Source of the DNA: Marinifilum sp. N1E240 | GTDB taxonomy: Bacteria; Bacteroidota; Bacteroidia; Bacteroidales; Marinifilaceae | NCBI RefSeq assembly: GCF_009295825.1 | Contig: NZ_WHKF01000002.1 | Coordinates: 949,130 to 1,013,129 of the forward strand | Length of the DNA: 64,000 nucleotides | Direction: 5' to 3' | Shown here: in pieces, positions 1 through 10,044 of the stretch | Layout: every line of letters starts with the position of its first letter | How positions within the stretch are numbered: the first letter of the stretch is position 1 | The notes under the pieces: generated by a model | Told to the model about the DNA's origin: nothing | What the model saw: the letters and a program-made list of their open reading frames with translations, nothing else | The model's database searches: none | Program-made: the position numbers and the translations under genes

Positions 1-193
1 AGAACGTCTCCAGAAAACCTCTTATAATGGAAGCATTGCAGCCATTGCCCGTTACGAGGATGAACGCAAACAGCTCGAAAAAATGAATGTTGATGCAGTT
101 TACGACATCTATTCAGAAGCTGGATATGGTTTTGCAAATCACGTTTGCCATCAGATTGATATCGGATGTGAAGCCAGGAAGCCTTTGTGGTAG
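1..193 (+). CDS. C-terminal end of a cation:proton antiporter / TrkA-N type protein (partial)
   Basis: An open frame runs in from the left edge and ends at TAG 191-193, giving the last 63 residues of a longer protein. The tail contains SIAAIARYEDERKQLEKMN followed by a Val-Asp-Ala-Val segment and a GYGFANHV motif. From memory this resembles the C-terminal end of CPA2/KefB-like antiporters that carry a Rossmann TrkA-N domain, where a phrase like 'AVARYDDE...GVDAVFN' and 'GFAE' closes the nucleotide-binding domain. That assignment is inference from a short tail. The frame has normal codon use for the window and no breaks. A short hairpin (CCAAC/GTTGG, 278-291) lies 85 bases downstream and could end the transcript, but it lacks a T tract. 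Confidence 0.5.
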   Translation, partial: ERLQKTSYNGSIAAIARYEDERKQLEKMNVDAVYDIYSEAGYGFANHVCHQIDIGCEARKPLW

Positions 194-403
194 TATAGTA
201 GAAAAGTTGAAAAGTCAAAAGGTTAAAAAGTAGAATGGGAAATGGTAGATAAGCAAAAAGATGAATACTTTGGATCTCCAACTAAGGTTGGAATTCACAA
301 TAAAATTTCATGATATACTAACTTTTAGCTGATAACTGGTAGCTGAACACTTTTTTCTAATTATGACAAAAAAACACTGAAATTTAAATCCTACTGACAT
401 ACT

Positions 404-429
404 GCTGTCACAAGTGTCACTTAGATTTG
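404..429 (+). promoter_or_regulatory. Promoter -7 box with overlapping GTCAC repeats
   Basis: TAGATTTG at 422-429 fits the Bacteroidota -7 consensus TAnnTTTG and lies 29 bases before the ATG at 458. Just upstream, GTCAC occurs twice (406-410 and 416-420) around an AAGT spacer. This is a plausible binding site for the YafY-like regulator encoded next door, but that link is inference. The rest of the 194-457 gap shows only AT-rich sequence and one small hairpin at 277-292. Confidence 0.45.
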
Positions 430-457
430 TTGTATTGTTAATTTAAAAAATGAAATT

Positions 458-916
458 ATGAAGAAGCAAACAGCACCAGCAATGACAGTATTGTCCAAAG
501 TAGTGAGAACAACTTTAGAAGATTTAATTAAAAACATTGAAAACTTTCCAAAGGAAATTGTACAGGAAGCTGTGAATGCGGGATTACATCCTTCAGGTCC
601 ACAATACTGGATCTACAAATGGGAGACTTGTGTTACCGTAGAAGAATTTGAGTTGAAAATTTGTTTGCCCGTTGCAACATTCGGCAATTCGTTTACAAGT
701 GATAAATTCAAATTGGAGAAGTTAGAAGAATATGTACACGTGAAGAAAACTCATTTGGGTCCCTGGGATCAGATGATGACCTCTTATGAAGCAATAACAG
801 AAGAAATGAAAGCTGAAAATATAGAAGCCGGTAAAACCTGCCGTGAATTGTATATCAATTGTGATTTTGAAGCTCCTGAAAACAACATTACCGAAATTCA
901 ATTTCAGGTGAACTAG
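458..916 (+). CDS. GyrI-like effector-binding domain protein
   Basis: A 152-residue soluble protein without signal peptide. It looks like a stand-alone GyrI-like/AraC effector-binding domain: an N-terminal part ending in a PQYWIYKWE segment, a central beta strand EEFELKICLPV, and the typical loop KKTHLGPWDQMMTSYEA, in which the family carries a GPY/GPW motif before a helix. Such domains bind small amphipathic or cationic ligands, either as the sensor half of transcription regulators or alone as scavengers. The gene is followed by a YafY-type regulator 112 bases downstream on the same strand, and another GyrI-like domain occurs at the C terminus of the protein at 2109-3032, so the three form a ligand-sensing neighbourhood. 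The start is the ATG in a run of A's. Substrate unknown. Confidence 0.7.
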   Translation: MKKQTAPAMTVLSKVVRTTLEDLIKNIENFPKEIVQEAVNAGLHPSGPQYWIYKWETCVTVEEFELKICLPVATFGNSFTSDKFKLEKLEEYVHVKKTHLGPWDQMMTSYEAITEEMKAENIEAGKTCRELYINCDFEAPENNITEIQFQVN

Positions 917-1027
917 ATTGAATTAGAAGAGAAGTAAAAGATATCCCGGAGTAGTTAAAACCCTTTCGGAGGAATTGATATTCCGGGTTCTTATCCCATA
1001 AATATAAAACAAAAGCAAGTAATAGTT

Positions 1028-1981
1028 TTGAACAGATTAGACAGATTGCAAGCAATATTAACGCAATTACAAAGCAAAAAAATAGTAAAAGCACAGGAAA
1101 TTGCAGACCGATTTGGAATAAGCTTAAGAACCGTCTATCGGGATATACGAGCATTGGAAGAAGGAGGAATTCCTATCGGTGCGGAAGCCGGTGTTGGCTA
1201 TTTTTTGGATGATAATTACACATTACCACCAATCATGTTTACAACAGAGGAGGCATCAGCAATACTAATGGCTGGCAAGATCATTCCACATTTATCAGAT
1301 AAGAATGTGAATCATGCCTTTCAGGATGCTCTGTACAAAATTAAGTCGGTGATGAATGCCGAAGACAAAGCAGTTCTTGAAAAACTGGATCACTCGGTTA
1401 AAGTATTTTCCGGCATGTCTTCTGCTCCTAAAAAAGACAGTATCTATCTTCAGGATATTCAGCAAGCCCTGATCCAATCAAAAGTGGTACATCTACTATA
1501 TTTCGCTCATTACAAACAAGAACTTTCACAAAGGGAAGTGGAACCCATTGGTTTGCTGTTTTATGCTTTAAATTGGCATTTGATAGCCTATTGTAAGTTA
1601 CGAGGTGAATACCGCGATTTTCGACTCGATAGAATCAGGAAACTGGAAATTAGTAAGACCTGTTACAATCGAAAATTAGACGAAGCTTTTGAAGAATATC
1701 TGGAAAGGGAAAAGGAACAATACCAATGCTTCGAAATAGAGTTGCAAGTTAAAAAGGAACTCGCACTCTGGCTTCATGAATCGAAATACTGGTATGGCTT
1801 TTTAAGTGAACAGGAAAATGATGAGTTCGTCAACATGAAATTCTTAAATCCTGATTTAAATGGATTTGCCCGATGGATTTTAAGTATGACTGATAAGGTT
1901 GATATAGTAGCTCCTCTTCGTCTAAAAAGCATGCTGCACGAAATGGTTCAACAACTCTTTCAAAAATATCAAAACGACTAA
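1028..1981 (+). CDS. YafY-family transcriptional regulator (HTH-11 + WYL)
   Basis: A 317-residue regulator. Residues 1-60 form a DeoR/HTH_11 winged helix (LDRLQAILTQLQ, then KIVKAQEIADRFGISLRTVY and YRDIRALEEGGIPI). Residues 140-220 match a WYL ligand-sensing domain (HYKQELSQREVEPIGLLFYA, WHLIAYCKLRGEYRDFRLDR). The C-terminal part is the usual WYL extension. The start is TTG at 1028: it gives exactly the N terminus expected for the family, and no in-frame ATG exists before the helix-turn-helix. The gene follows the GyrI-like gene and precedes the SRPBCC/GyrI gene, all on the plus strand, so it probably controls one or both. Ligand unknown. YafY proteins may repress or activate. Confidence 0.85.
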   Translation: MNRLDRLQAILTQLQSKKIVKAQEIADRFGISLRTVYRDIRALEEGGIPIGAEAGVGYFLDDNYTLPPIMFTTEEASAILMAGKIIPHLSDKNVNHAFQDALYKIKSVMNAEDKAVLEKLDHSVKVFSGMSSAPKKDSIYLQDIQQALIQSKVVHLLYFAHYKQELSQREVEPIGLLFYALNWHLIAYCKLRGEYRDFRLDRIRKLEISKTCYNRKLDEAFEEYLEREKEQYQCFEIELQVKKELALWLHESKYWYGFLSEQENDEFVNMKFLNPDLNGFARWILSMTDKVDIVAPLRLKSMLHEMVQQLFQKYQND

Positions 1982-2108
1982 CTCATAAGATCTTAATTAA
2001 TATTACTTGAAATAAGACTTTATTATTTTTAACTTTAAGAAGCACTTTAGAACCCTAGTTCTATTGTTATTTAAAATTCAAAACTATTTCACCTAAATAC
2101 TCAAATAT

Positions 2109-3032
2109 ATGCCTAAAACTCACGTTGAAAAATCAATTGCAATTGCTGCTAGCATTGATAAAGTAAAAAGTATTATCACCGATTTTCACCAGTGGAAAGC
2201 CTGGTCACCATGGTTTATTTTAGAGCCTGACGCCAAGGAATCTGTTTCTGAAGATGGAAAAAGCCATGAATGGGATGGAAAACGTATTGGATCAGGAATT
2301 ATTAGCATTATAGCTGAAAAAGAAGGACTGGTACAGTATGATCTGAAATTCCTAAAACCATGGAAATCGGAAGCCAAGACCGATTTTGTTCTGGAAAAGT
2401 TAGATGAAAACAGCACCAAATTGACTTGGACCATGGATGGTTCTCTCCCATTTTTCATGTTTTGGATGAAAAACATGATGGAACGCCTAATTGGCATGGA
2501 CTACGATCGAGGCTTGCTGATGCTGAAAGATTACATCGAAAAAGGACATGTGGAAGCCAAATTGGAATTCTTAGGAGAATCTCAATTTGAAGGCATCCAA
2601 TTCGTTGGGGTAAAAAGCGAATGTACCATGGAAACTATTGGCGAAGTAATGACGGAAGATTTCAAAAAAATCGCTGACTTTGCCAAAGACAATGAAGAGC
2701 TTGTGACCTGCGAATGGTTCTCCGTTTATCACAAGTTCGATTTCAATAAAAACAGAGTGATTTACACCTGTGGCATCGGCATTAAAACTGAACCTGAAAA
2801 TATTCCTGCCGGTATGTTTAAAGAGAATCTTCCTGCTAGCAAAATACATACGGTTCGCCACATTGGACCATATGAATTATCTGGTAACGGCTGGAGCGCT
2901 ATTATGGCAATGGAAAGAGCCAAAGAGTTCAAACAAAATAAGAAAATTCCACCAATGGAATTCTACCGCAACAGCCCAATGGAAACCGAACCCAAGGATT
3001 TGATTTCGGATATTTGCATGGCGGTAAAATAA
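2109..3032 (+). CDS. SRPBCC domain fused to GyrI-like effector-binding domain
   Basis: A 307-residue protein with two ligand-binding modules. Residues 1-145 resemble a polyketide-cyclase/SRPBCC (START-like) fold: EKSIAIAASIDKVKSIITDF, then WKAWSPWF and a strand ending TKLTWTMDGSLPFFMFWM. Residues 150-307 form a GyrI-like domain (FEGIQFVGVKSECTMETIGE, then HTVRHIGPYELSGNGWSAIM with the GPY signature). There is no signal peptide. This SRPBCC-GyrI fusion is common in Bacteroidota and is usually annotated as an effector-binding protein; the ligand is not known. An upstream gap of about 125 bases separates it from the regulator, so it may have its own promoter. A GC-rich hairpin follows at 3055-3078. 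Confidence 0.75.
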   Translation: MPKTHVEKSIAIAASIDKVKSIITDFHQWKAWSPWFILEPDAKESVSEDGKSHEWDGKRIGSGIISIIAEKEGLVQYDLKFLKPWKSEAKTDFVLEKLDENSTKLTWTMDGSLPFFMFWMKNMMERLIGMDYDRGLLMLKDYIEKGHVEAKLEFLGESQFEGIQFVGVKSECTMETIGEVMTEDFKKIADFAKDNEELVTCEWFSVYHKFDFNKNRVIYTCGIGIKTEPENIPAGMFKENLPASKIHTVRHIGPYELSGNGWSAIMAMERAKEFKQNKKIPPMEFYRNSPMETEPKDLISDICMAVK

Positions 3033-3054
3033 ATGATGTACATATTGTAATAGT

Positions 3055-3078
3055 AGAGGCGCAAAGTTTTGCGCCTCT
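3055..3078 (+). terminator. Hairpin after the SRPBCC-GyrI gene
   Basis: AGAGGCGCAAA (3055-3065) pairs perfectly with TTTGCGCCTCT (3068-3078), an 11-bp GC-rich stem 23 bases after the stop codon. The following sequence is only moderately T-rich, so termination is likely but not textbook. Confidence 0.65.
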
Positions 3079-3094
3079 AATTGTTAATTATGAT

Positions 3095-3121
3095 ATTATT
3101 ATTATTATTATTATTATTATT
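3095..3121 (+). repeat. ATT trinucleotide microsatellite (9 copies)
   Basis: Nine perfect ATT units in a row between the hairpin at 3055 and the promoter of the fluoride operon. The stretch from here to 3392 holds no convincing gene; a 63-codon open frame at 3167-3358 has no recognisable domain. Copy number may vary between isolates. Confidence 0.9.
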
Positions 3122-3392
3122 TGCACTTTGTAGGAGATACTTACCCAAAGCCAATATTATAAACAATTGCTATGGAAATTTCCCAAAATAAATTACCCTA
3201 GTGACGATCTCATATCGAAAATAGAAACTTTTCTTTATAGCAAGACAAGCATTCAAAACTATAGTTACGTCCTTCTTTCAAGAATATGCCAAATTCATGA
3301 AACTGAAATGGTTAGAAGCAAATATATCTTTCACAAATGTCATGAAAGCCACTCTTAATGAACACTAAAAAGTGAATTTTATCAATTTTTTA

Positions 3393-3425
3393 TTTGCATA
3401 TATCTAAAAAAAACACATACATTTG
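3393..3425 (+). promoter_or_regulatory. Promoter of the fluoride operon
   Basis: TTTG (3393-3396) and TACATTTG (3418-3425) match the Bacteroidota -33 and -7 elements with 21 bases between them. Transcription would start near 3431-3433, exactly where the riboswitch aptamer begins. No other promoter-like pair is as good in this leader. Confidence 0.65.
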
Positions 3426-3433
3426 TTCCCTCA

Positions 3434-3490
3434 AAGGAAATGAAGTCTTCCTATTTGAACCGCCTAATAAGCTAATGACTTCTGTGAACT
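3434..3490 (+). promoter_or_regulatory. Fluoride riboswitch (crcB motif) aptamer
   Basis: The leader follows the fluoride aptamer layout. Stem 1 is GGAA (3436-3439)/TTCC (3448-3451) closing a loop that contains ATGAAGTC. Next come AACCGCC (3458-3464), a short loop and GCTAATGACTTC (3471-3482). The loop bases GAAGTC (3442-3447) pair perfectly with GACTTC (3477-3482), the diagnostic pseudoknot. The conserved blocks GATG, AACYGCC and GCTGATG are present with single changes (AATG, GCTAATG). Stem 2 is weak, with a C-A mismatch. The genes downstream (CLC-F antiporter, DUF190, enolase) are those expected for fluoride relief. Recognised by eye against the known consensus; no covariance model was run. 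Confidence 0.85.
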
Positions 3491-3523
3491 AAAAGTTAAT
3501 ACTCAAATTAATTTCACAGAAGT
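3478..3523 (+). promoter_or_regulatory. Riboswitch expression platform: hairpin competing with the aptamer
   Basis: ACTTCTGTGAA (3478-3488) pairs perfectly over 11 bp with TTCACAGAAGT (3513-3523), ending three bases before the ATG at 3527. Its left strand reuses ACTTC of the aptamer pseudoknot, so the two folds exclude each other. With fluoride bound the leader upstream of the start is free; without fluoride it is locked in the hairpin. No T tract follows, which points to control of translation rather than of termination (inference). Confidence 0.7.
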
Positions 3524-3526
3524 GTT

Positions 3527-4822
3527 ATGTCAAAACAAATATTATTTCTGGCACAATTAAGAAAATTCTTAATTGCTAAGCAGCCTGCACTATTTTCTAT
3601 TCTGGAATGGTTTAGCATCTCCGTTATTATTGCAATTGCCGTTGGTTCTTGCAGTGCCCTTTTTCTATTGTCGTTAGAATACGTAACGGAAATCCGCAAT
3701 ACCAATCAAAATATCATTCCATTGCTGCCTGTTGCAGGACTCATCATTGGTTATGCATTCTACAAATGGGGAAAAGAGATTAATCCTGGTAACAATTTAA
3801 TCATTACCAACATTCACAATCCCCGAAAGGTAATCCCCTTTAAAATGGCTCCTTTCATTCTAATTGGCACCGTTCTCACTCATCTGTTCGGTGGATCGGC
3901 AGGAAGAGAAGGCACTGCTATTCAAATGGGTGCAGCCATATCCGACCAGTTAACCAAATTATTAAGACTGGGAAAGAACTATCGGAAATTAATATTGATA
4001 TCTGGAATGAGCGCAGGATTTGGATCAATTTTCGGAACACCTTTGGCTGGTGCTATTTTCGGACTGGAAGTTTACCATGTGGGCAAATTAAGATACAATG
4101 CCATCTATCCCGCCTTTGTCTCTTCCATAATCGCCGACTACGTTACCAGAAGCTACGGCGTACATCACACCCTATACAACTTGTCCTTTGTTCCAAATAT
4201 AAATGTTCCGAATTTAGGATATGCAATACTAGCTGGGATCTGCTTTGGAATTGTAGCCTTACTTTTCTCAAAAACAACAAATGCGGTAAGCAATTTTGCA
4301 AAAAAACACATTAAAAAGTCTTACTTACGACCTTTGTTTGGAGGTGTTCTTATCGTTATTGCCGTTTATTCACTTGGCACCAGCAAATACATTGGCTTAG
4401 GAATTCCAACAATAGTAGAATCGTTTAATATTCAGCAAATGCCCTATGTGTTCGCAATAAAACTTTTACTTACCGCTATCACATTAGGCTCTGGTTTTAA
4501 AGGAGGTGAAGTTACTCCTCTTTTCTATATTGGTGCTACGCTTGGGAGTACATTAAGTCTCTTTCTACCCTTACCCGTTGGATTGCTCGCTGCCATGGGT
4601 TTTGTGGCTGTATTTTCGGGAGCATCAAATACACCATTAGCATCCAGCATTATGGCGATTGAATTATTTGGCATTGCCTGCAGTCCTTATGTAGCTATAA
4701 CTTGCGTTGTTTCCTATTTAATATCCGGGCACAATGGCATTTACCATTCACAAATTATCGGTGATCCCAAATCATTTGCAAAAATAAAGGATACCGGAAA
4801 ATCCATTCTCGAACTTAAATAA
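3527..4822 (+). CDS. CLC-F-type fluoride/proton antiporter
   Basis: A 431-residue polytopic CLC protein expected to export F- in exchange for H+ at the inner membrane. CLC-F hallmarks are visible. The gating glutamate sits in GGSAGREGTAIQMG (E128) rather than the GKEGP of chloride exchangers. The usual GSGIP stretch is replaced by PGNNLI (88-92). The segment GGEVTP (E328-V329-T330) sits where the fluoride antiporter from Enterocloster, numbered E118/E318/T320 as I recall, has the same residues, with a constant offset of ten. No CBS domains follow. The gene lies directly behind a fluoride riboswitch and heads a five-gene operon with enolase, which fixes its role better than homology alone. General annotation pipelines would call it 'voltage-gated chloride channel'. 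Confidence 0.88.
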   Translation: MSKQILFLAQLRKFLIAKQPALFSILEWFSISVIIAIAVGSCSALFLLSLEYVTEIRNTNQNIIPLLPVAGLIIGYAFYKWGKEINPGNNLIITNIHNPRKVIPFKMAPFILIGTVLTHLFGGSAGREGTAIQMGAAISDQLTKLLRLGKNYRKLILISGMSAGFGSIFGTPLAGAIFGLEVYHVGKLRYNAIYPAFVSSIIADYVTRSYGVHHTLYNLSFVPNINVPNLGYAILAGICFGIVALLFSKTTNAVSNFAKKHIKKSYLRPLFGGVLIVIAVYSLGTSKYIGLGIPTIVESFNIQQMPYVFAIKLLLTAITLGSGFKGGEVTPLFYIGATLGSTLSLFLPLPVGLLAAMGFVAVFSGASNTPLASSIMAIELFGIACSPYVAITCVVSYLISGHNGIYHSQIIGDPKSFAKIKDTGKSILELK

Positions 4823-4887
4823 GATTGGTATTTTTCCAATTGAGTATAAAAGTAACTAGAACATAATTTCCGAAAAGCATAGAAATC

Positions 4888-5256
4888 ATGCATACAAAAG
4901 TGACCTATTGTGCACATATCTATTTTAAAAATGGAACAAAGGCAAATCATCTCTCCTGGTATAAAAGGATCTGGGATCATAGTTTTCTCTCCCATCTTTT
5001 AAAAAGAATTAAGGCTGCAAATCTAAAACATGCCAACTGCTTTAGTCCAAAAGCTGGATTTATGAATCATGCTGATATTGCCTATCACAATATGGAAGTT
5101 CCCCATCCTAAATCAGATCAATGCATTGAAATCATTGATAGTAAGGAAAATGTAATTCAATTTTTAGATGATAATATGAATTACCTGAAGGATTGTACAA
5201 TCTTTCATTTTAAAATAAATCAATTCACACAAAAATCAACACAAAATGATGATTAA
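4888..5256 (+). CDS. DUF190 family protein
   Basis: A 122-residue soluble protein. The core [20 protein letters not shown], a second strand after an [10 protein letters not shown] segment and [19 protein letters not shown] match the DUF190 (COG1993) pattern of a helix, 'GIxGAxxxxGxxGFG', 'lPvvieivDseekv' and a C-terminal helix, although the usual glycines are partly replaced. DUF190 genes are often found beside crcB fluoride channels, so its place after a CLC-F gene is consistent; the biochemical role is unknown. It begins 65 bases after the antiporter gene and its end overlaps the start of eno by 11 bases, indicating translational coupling within the fluoride operon. Confidence 0.7.
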   Translation: MHTKVTYCAHIYFKNGTKANHLSWYKRIWDHSFLSHLLKRIKAANLKHANCFSPKAGFMNHADIAYHNMEVPHPKSDQCIEIIDSKENVIQFLDDNMNYLKDCTIFHFKINQFTQKSTQNDD

Positions 5257-6535
5257 ATCGATTAAAGCCCAAGAGGTTTTAGACAGTAGAGGAAACCCTA
5301 CAGTAGAAACAGAAATTACATTAACAAGTGGTGCCAAAGGAAGAGCAATTGTTCCTTCTGGTGCTTCAACTGGCGAACGCGAAGCTGCCGAGTTACGCGA
5401 TGGAGATAAAACTCGTTTTTTTGGTAAAGGAGTATTGAAAGCCGTTGCCAATGTAAATAGTGATATTGCCGATGCGCTCTGTGGAAAAAAAATTAATGAT
5501 CAGCGTGAGTTGGATACCATCATGATCAACTTAGATGGAACTCCTAATAAATCGAAACTTGGTGCGAATGCAATACTATCCGTATCATTAGCATACGCAA
5601 AAGCTTGTGCCAACAAAAAAGAGGAAGCATTATTCCAGCATTTGGCTCAACAAGATAAATATGTTTTGCCCGTTCCCTGCATGAATGTAATTAATGGAGG
5701 TGTTCATGCTGATAACAATATAGATTTTCAGGAATTCATGATTGCTCCTCATAATGCTCCCAATTTTGAGACAGCCATTCGCATGGGAATAGAAACATTC
5801 CATTCTTTAAAAAAAGTTCTGCAAGCCAAAGGTTACAATACTGCCGTAGGAGACGAAGGTGGGTTTGCACCTAACCTCAAATCGAATGAAGAGGCTATAG
5901 AAGTCATACTGGAAGCAATTACTGCTGCTGGTTATGTCCCAGGAAAGGATATTTCCATTTGTTTGGACCCAGCATCAAGTGAAATGTGGAAAGAAAACAA
6001 ATATCACTTCTTTAAATCTGATGGATCTTATAAAAGCTCTGAAGAAATGGTTGCCATTTGGGAAGATTGGATCAACAAATATCCAATTGTTCTGCTAGAA
6101 GATGGCATGGCAGAAAATGACTGGAAAGGATGGCAAATTCTAACGGAAAAATTAGGCGATAAAGTAGAATTAGTTGGAGATGATATTTTCTGTACCAACG
6201 CTAAAATTCTTCAGGAAGGAATTGATAAAAAAGTAGCCAATTCGATTCTTATTAAATTGAATCAAATCGGCACCTTAAGTGAAACTATTGACACCATGAA
6301 ACTGGCAAAAGATAATGGTTATAATTGCTTTGTTTCACACCGATCAGGAGAAACTGAAGATACGACCATTGCTGATTTTACAGTTGCTTTAGGCGCAGGA
6401 CATTTAAAAACAGGTTCTGGATGTAGAAGTGAACGGATTTCAAAATTCAATCAATTGCTACGAATAGAAAGAATTTTAGGCGATAAGGCTGAATTTGCAG
6501 GAATAAAAACATTTAAAAATCAATATGTATGCTGA
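5246..6535 (+). CDS. eno: Enolase (phosphopyruvate hydratase) in the fluoride operon
   Basis: A 429-residue enolase converting 2-phosphoglycerate to phosphoenolpyruvate. Conserved elements: loop [20 protein letters not shown], metal ligands in [20 protein letters not shown] and ELVGDDIF, the catalytic lysine in [24 protein letters not shown] and the C-terminal [20 protein letters not shown]. Several normally near-invariant positions differ from housekeeping enolases as I recall them (QIKTGS[A/M]SRSDR is usual, here [12 protein letters not shown]; DGMDExDW is usual, here DGMAENDW). Enolase is the classic target of fluoride-phosphate inhibition, and its placement behind a fluoride riboswitch suggests a fluoride-induced, possibly fluoride-tolerant isozyme. 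Whether the genome has a second enolase cannot be seen here. It overlaps both neighbours by a few bases. Confidence 0.93.
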   Translation: MMIKSIKAQEVLDSRGNPTVETEITLTSGAKGRAIVPSGASTGEREAAELRDGDKTRFFGKGVLKAVANVNSDIADALCGKKINDQRELDTIMINLDGTPNKSKLGANAILSVSLAYAKACANKKEEALFQHLAQQDKYVLPVPCMNVINGGVHADNNIDFQEFMIAPHNAPNFETAIRMGIETFHSLKKVLQAKGYNTAVGDEGGFAPNLKSNEEAIEVILEAITAAGYVPGKDISICLDPASSEMWKENKYHFFKSDGSYKSSEEMVAIWEDWINKYPIVLLEDGMAENDWKGWQILTEKLGDKVELVGDDIFCTNAKILQEGIDKKVANSILIKLNQIGTLSETIDTMKLAKDNGYNCFVSHRSGETEDTTIADFTVALGAGHLKTGSGCRSERISKFNQLLRIERILGDKAEFAGIKTFKNQYVC

Positions 6536-6885
6536 AAATAAACACCTTACACAACATAGTAAGCGTTGAATTTACTGATGGAAAAATAACAAGTTCCGAT
6601 ATCGACGAACTATTTAACCATGTAGAGTTATTTCAAAATAAAAATAAGGAAATCAGCATTTTATTGCTGTTAGGCAATCATGAAAAGGTTGGTTTAAAAA
6701 CAAGTATTGAAACGTTCAGGCGAACATTTCAATTGGTGCATCAAATTAAAAAAATTGCGATTATTAGTGAGCATGACCAATCTGTAATAGCTTTTTTAGA
6801 TAACCTTTTATGTCCCTGGGAAGAAAAATATTTCAATATTGATGATTTAAATAAAGCCTGGGAATGGATTAAACACGACTCATAA
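6529..6885 (+). CDS. STAS/SEC14-like (SpoIIAA-like) protein
   Basis: A 118-residue soluble protein with alternating strands and helices: [40 protein letters not shown] and the closing LNKAWEWIK helix. This is the layout of SpoIIAA-like (STAS/SEC14) proteins in bacterial stress loci, and the '[13 protein letters not shown]' ending is typical. No catalytic residues can be named. It overlaps the end of eno by seven bases and its stop codon overlaps the ATG of the next gene, so it belongs to the fluoride operon. Function unknown. Confidence 0.6.
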   Translation: MLKINTLHNIVSVEFTDGKITSSDIDELFNHVELFQNKNKEISILLLLGNHEKVGLKTSIETFRRTFQLVHQIKKIAIISEHDQSVIAFLDNLLCPWEEKYFNIDDLNKAWEWIKHDS

Positions 6886-7496
6886 TGGATTTACTTAACT
6901 TTACAATTACAACATTTACGGCTTTTTTTGCAATTGTTAACCCAATTGCTAATGCACCCATATTTATTGGTTTAACCAAAGACAGAAGCTCCGAAGAAAA
7001 GAAAAAAGCATCGAAAACATCAACTTTAGTCGCCTTCTTTATTGGCTTCGCATTTATTCTCTTTGGAAATTATATCTTCAAATTTTTCCACCTAACAATT
7101 CCAGGTTTTAAAATTGCCGGGGGAATATTATTGTTTTATGTGGGCTTTGAGATGTTACAATCAAAAAAATCCAACATTCACAATGCTAAGGAGAATGAAG
7201 GAAAAGAAAACATCTCAATTTCACCTTTAGCCATACCAATATTGGCAGGTCCAGGCACATTAGTAACCGCAATGAATGCAGCCAGTCACGCCAATTGGAT
7301 ACATATTGGATTGATAACTATTTGTTATGCAGCCATTATGATATTAAATTATTTAGCTTTTGTAAATAGCGGTAAATTACTTCAATTTATTGGCAATGGT
7401 TTCATCTTGATCATCGGAAAAATTATGGGATTAATTTTAAGTATTATCGCTGTGAACATGATTCTTGAAGGGGTAAAATTGGCGTTTGGAGTTTAG
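6885..7496 (+). CDS. MarC family integral membrane protein
   Basis: A 203-residue protein with about six hydrophobic segments. MarC-family marks are the first membrane helix ending in FFAIVNPIANAPIFIGLT, the charged KDRSSEEKKKASKTS loop, FKIAGGILLFYVGFEMLQ and SPLAIPILAGPGTLVTAM. MarC/UPF0056 proteins are inner-membrane proteins of unknown transport function; the old link to multiple antibiotic resistance has been withdrawn. It is the last gene of the fluoride operon (start overlaps the previous stop in TAATG) and a strong terminator follows 26 bases later. A role in fluoride stress is inferred only from position. Confidence 0.8.
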   Translation: MDLLNFTITTFTAFFAIVNPIANAPIFIGLTKDRSSEEKKKASKTSTLVAFFIGFAFILFGNYIFKFFHLTIPGFKIAGGILLFYVGFEMLQSKKSNIHNAKENEGKENISISPLAIPILAGPGTLVTAMNAASHANWIHIGLITICYAAIMILNYLAFVNSGKLLQFIGNGFILIIGKIMGLILSIIAVNMILEGVKLAFGV

Positions 7497-7521
7497 TATA
7501 ATTTATATTTCTAAAAATCAA

Positions 7522-7549
7522 AAAAGGCCTTCCAAATGGAAGGCCTTTT
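7522..7549. terminator. Bidirectional terminator between marC-like gene and icd
   Basis: AAAAGGCCTTCC (7522-7533) and GGAAGGCCTTTT (7538-7549) form a 12-bp stem with loop AAAT. A and T tracts flank both sides, so it can serve the converging transcripts of the fluoride operon (+) and icd (-). Confidence 0.9.
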
Positions 7550-7573
7550 CAATATATTTAATCGATACTAATA

Positions 7574-9832
<2,259 letters not shown>

Positions 9833-9969
9833 TTATAGTCTGTAAAATCTAGTCTTAAATCCGACATAATCTCTGTCTAAATTCAAGGTAAACATAGATA
9901 TTTTTTTTATTTCCCGATTTAAAAGAGCTTATTTTTTAACGATTTTTTTCTTTAATTACAATCTATTGA

Positions 9970-10005
9970 AAATTAGGCTCCTGCAGTAAAACAGAAGCCT
10001 AATTT
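9970..10005 (-). terminator. Terminator of dnaX
   Basis: AAATTAGGCT (9970-9979) pairs with AGCCTAATTT (9996-10005), a 10-bp stem. On the minus strand it comes about 40 bases after the dnaX stop codon and is followed by a short T run. Confidence 0.75.
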
Positions 10006-10044
10006 GTATTAAATTGTATATGCTATATATCATGTTTTCTCTTT

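Noticed and set aside
3167..3358. 63-codon plus-strand open frame before the fluoride riboswitch
   Set aside because: No recognisable domain, unusual composition (many Ser, Ile, Tyr, Cys, His), no promoter or good start context, and it ends where the promoter region of the next operon begins.
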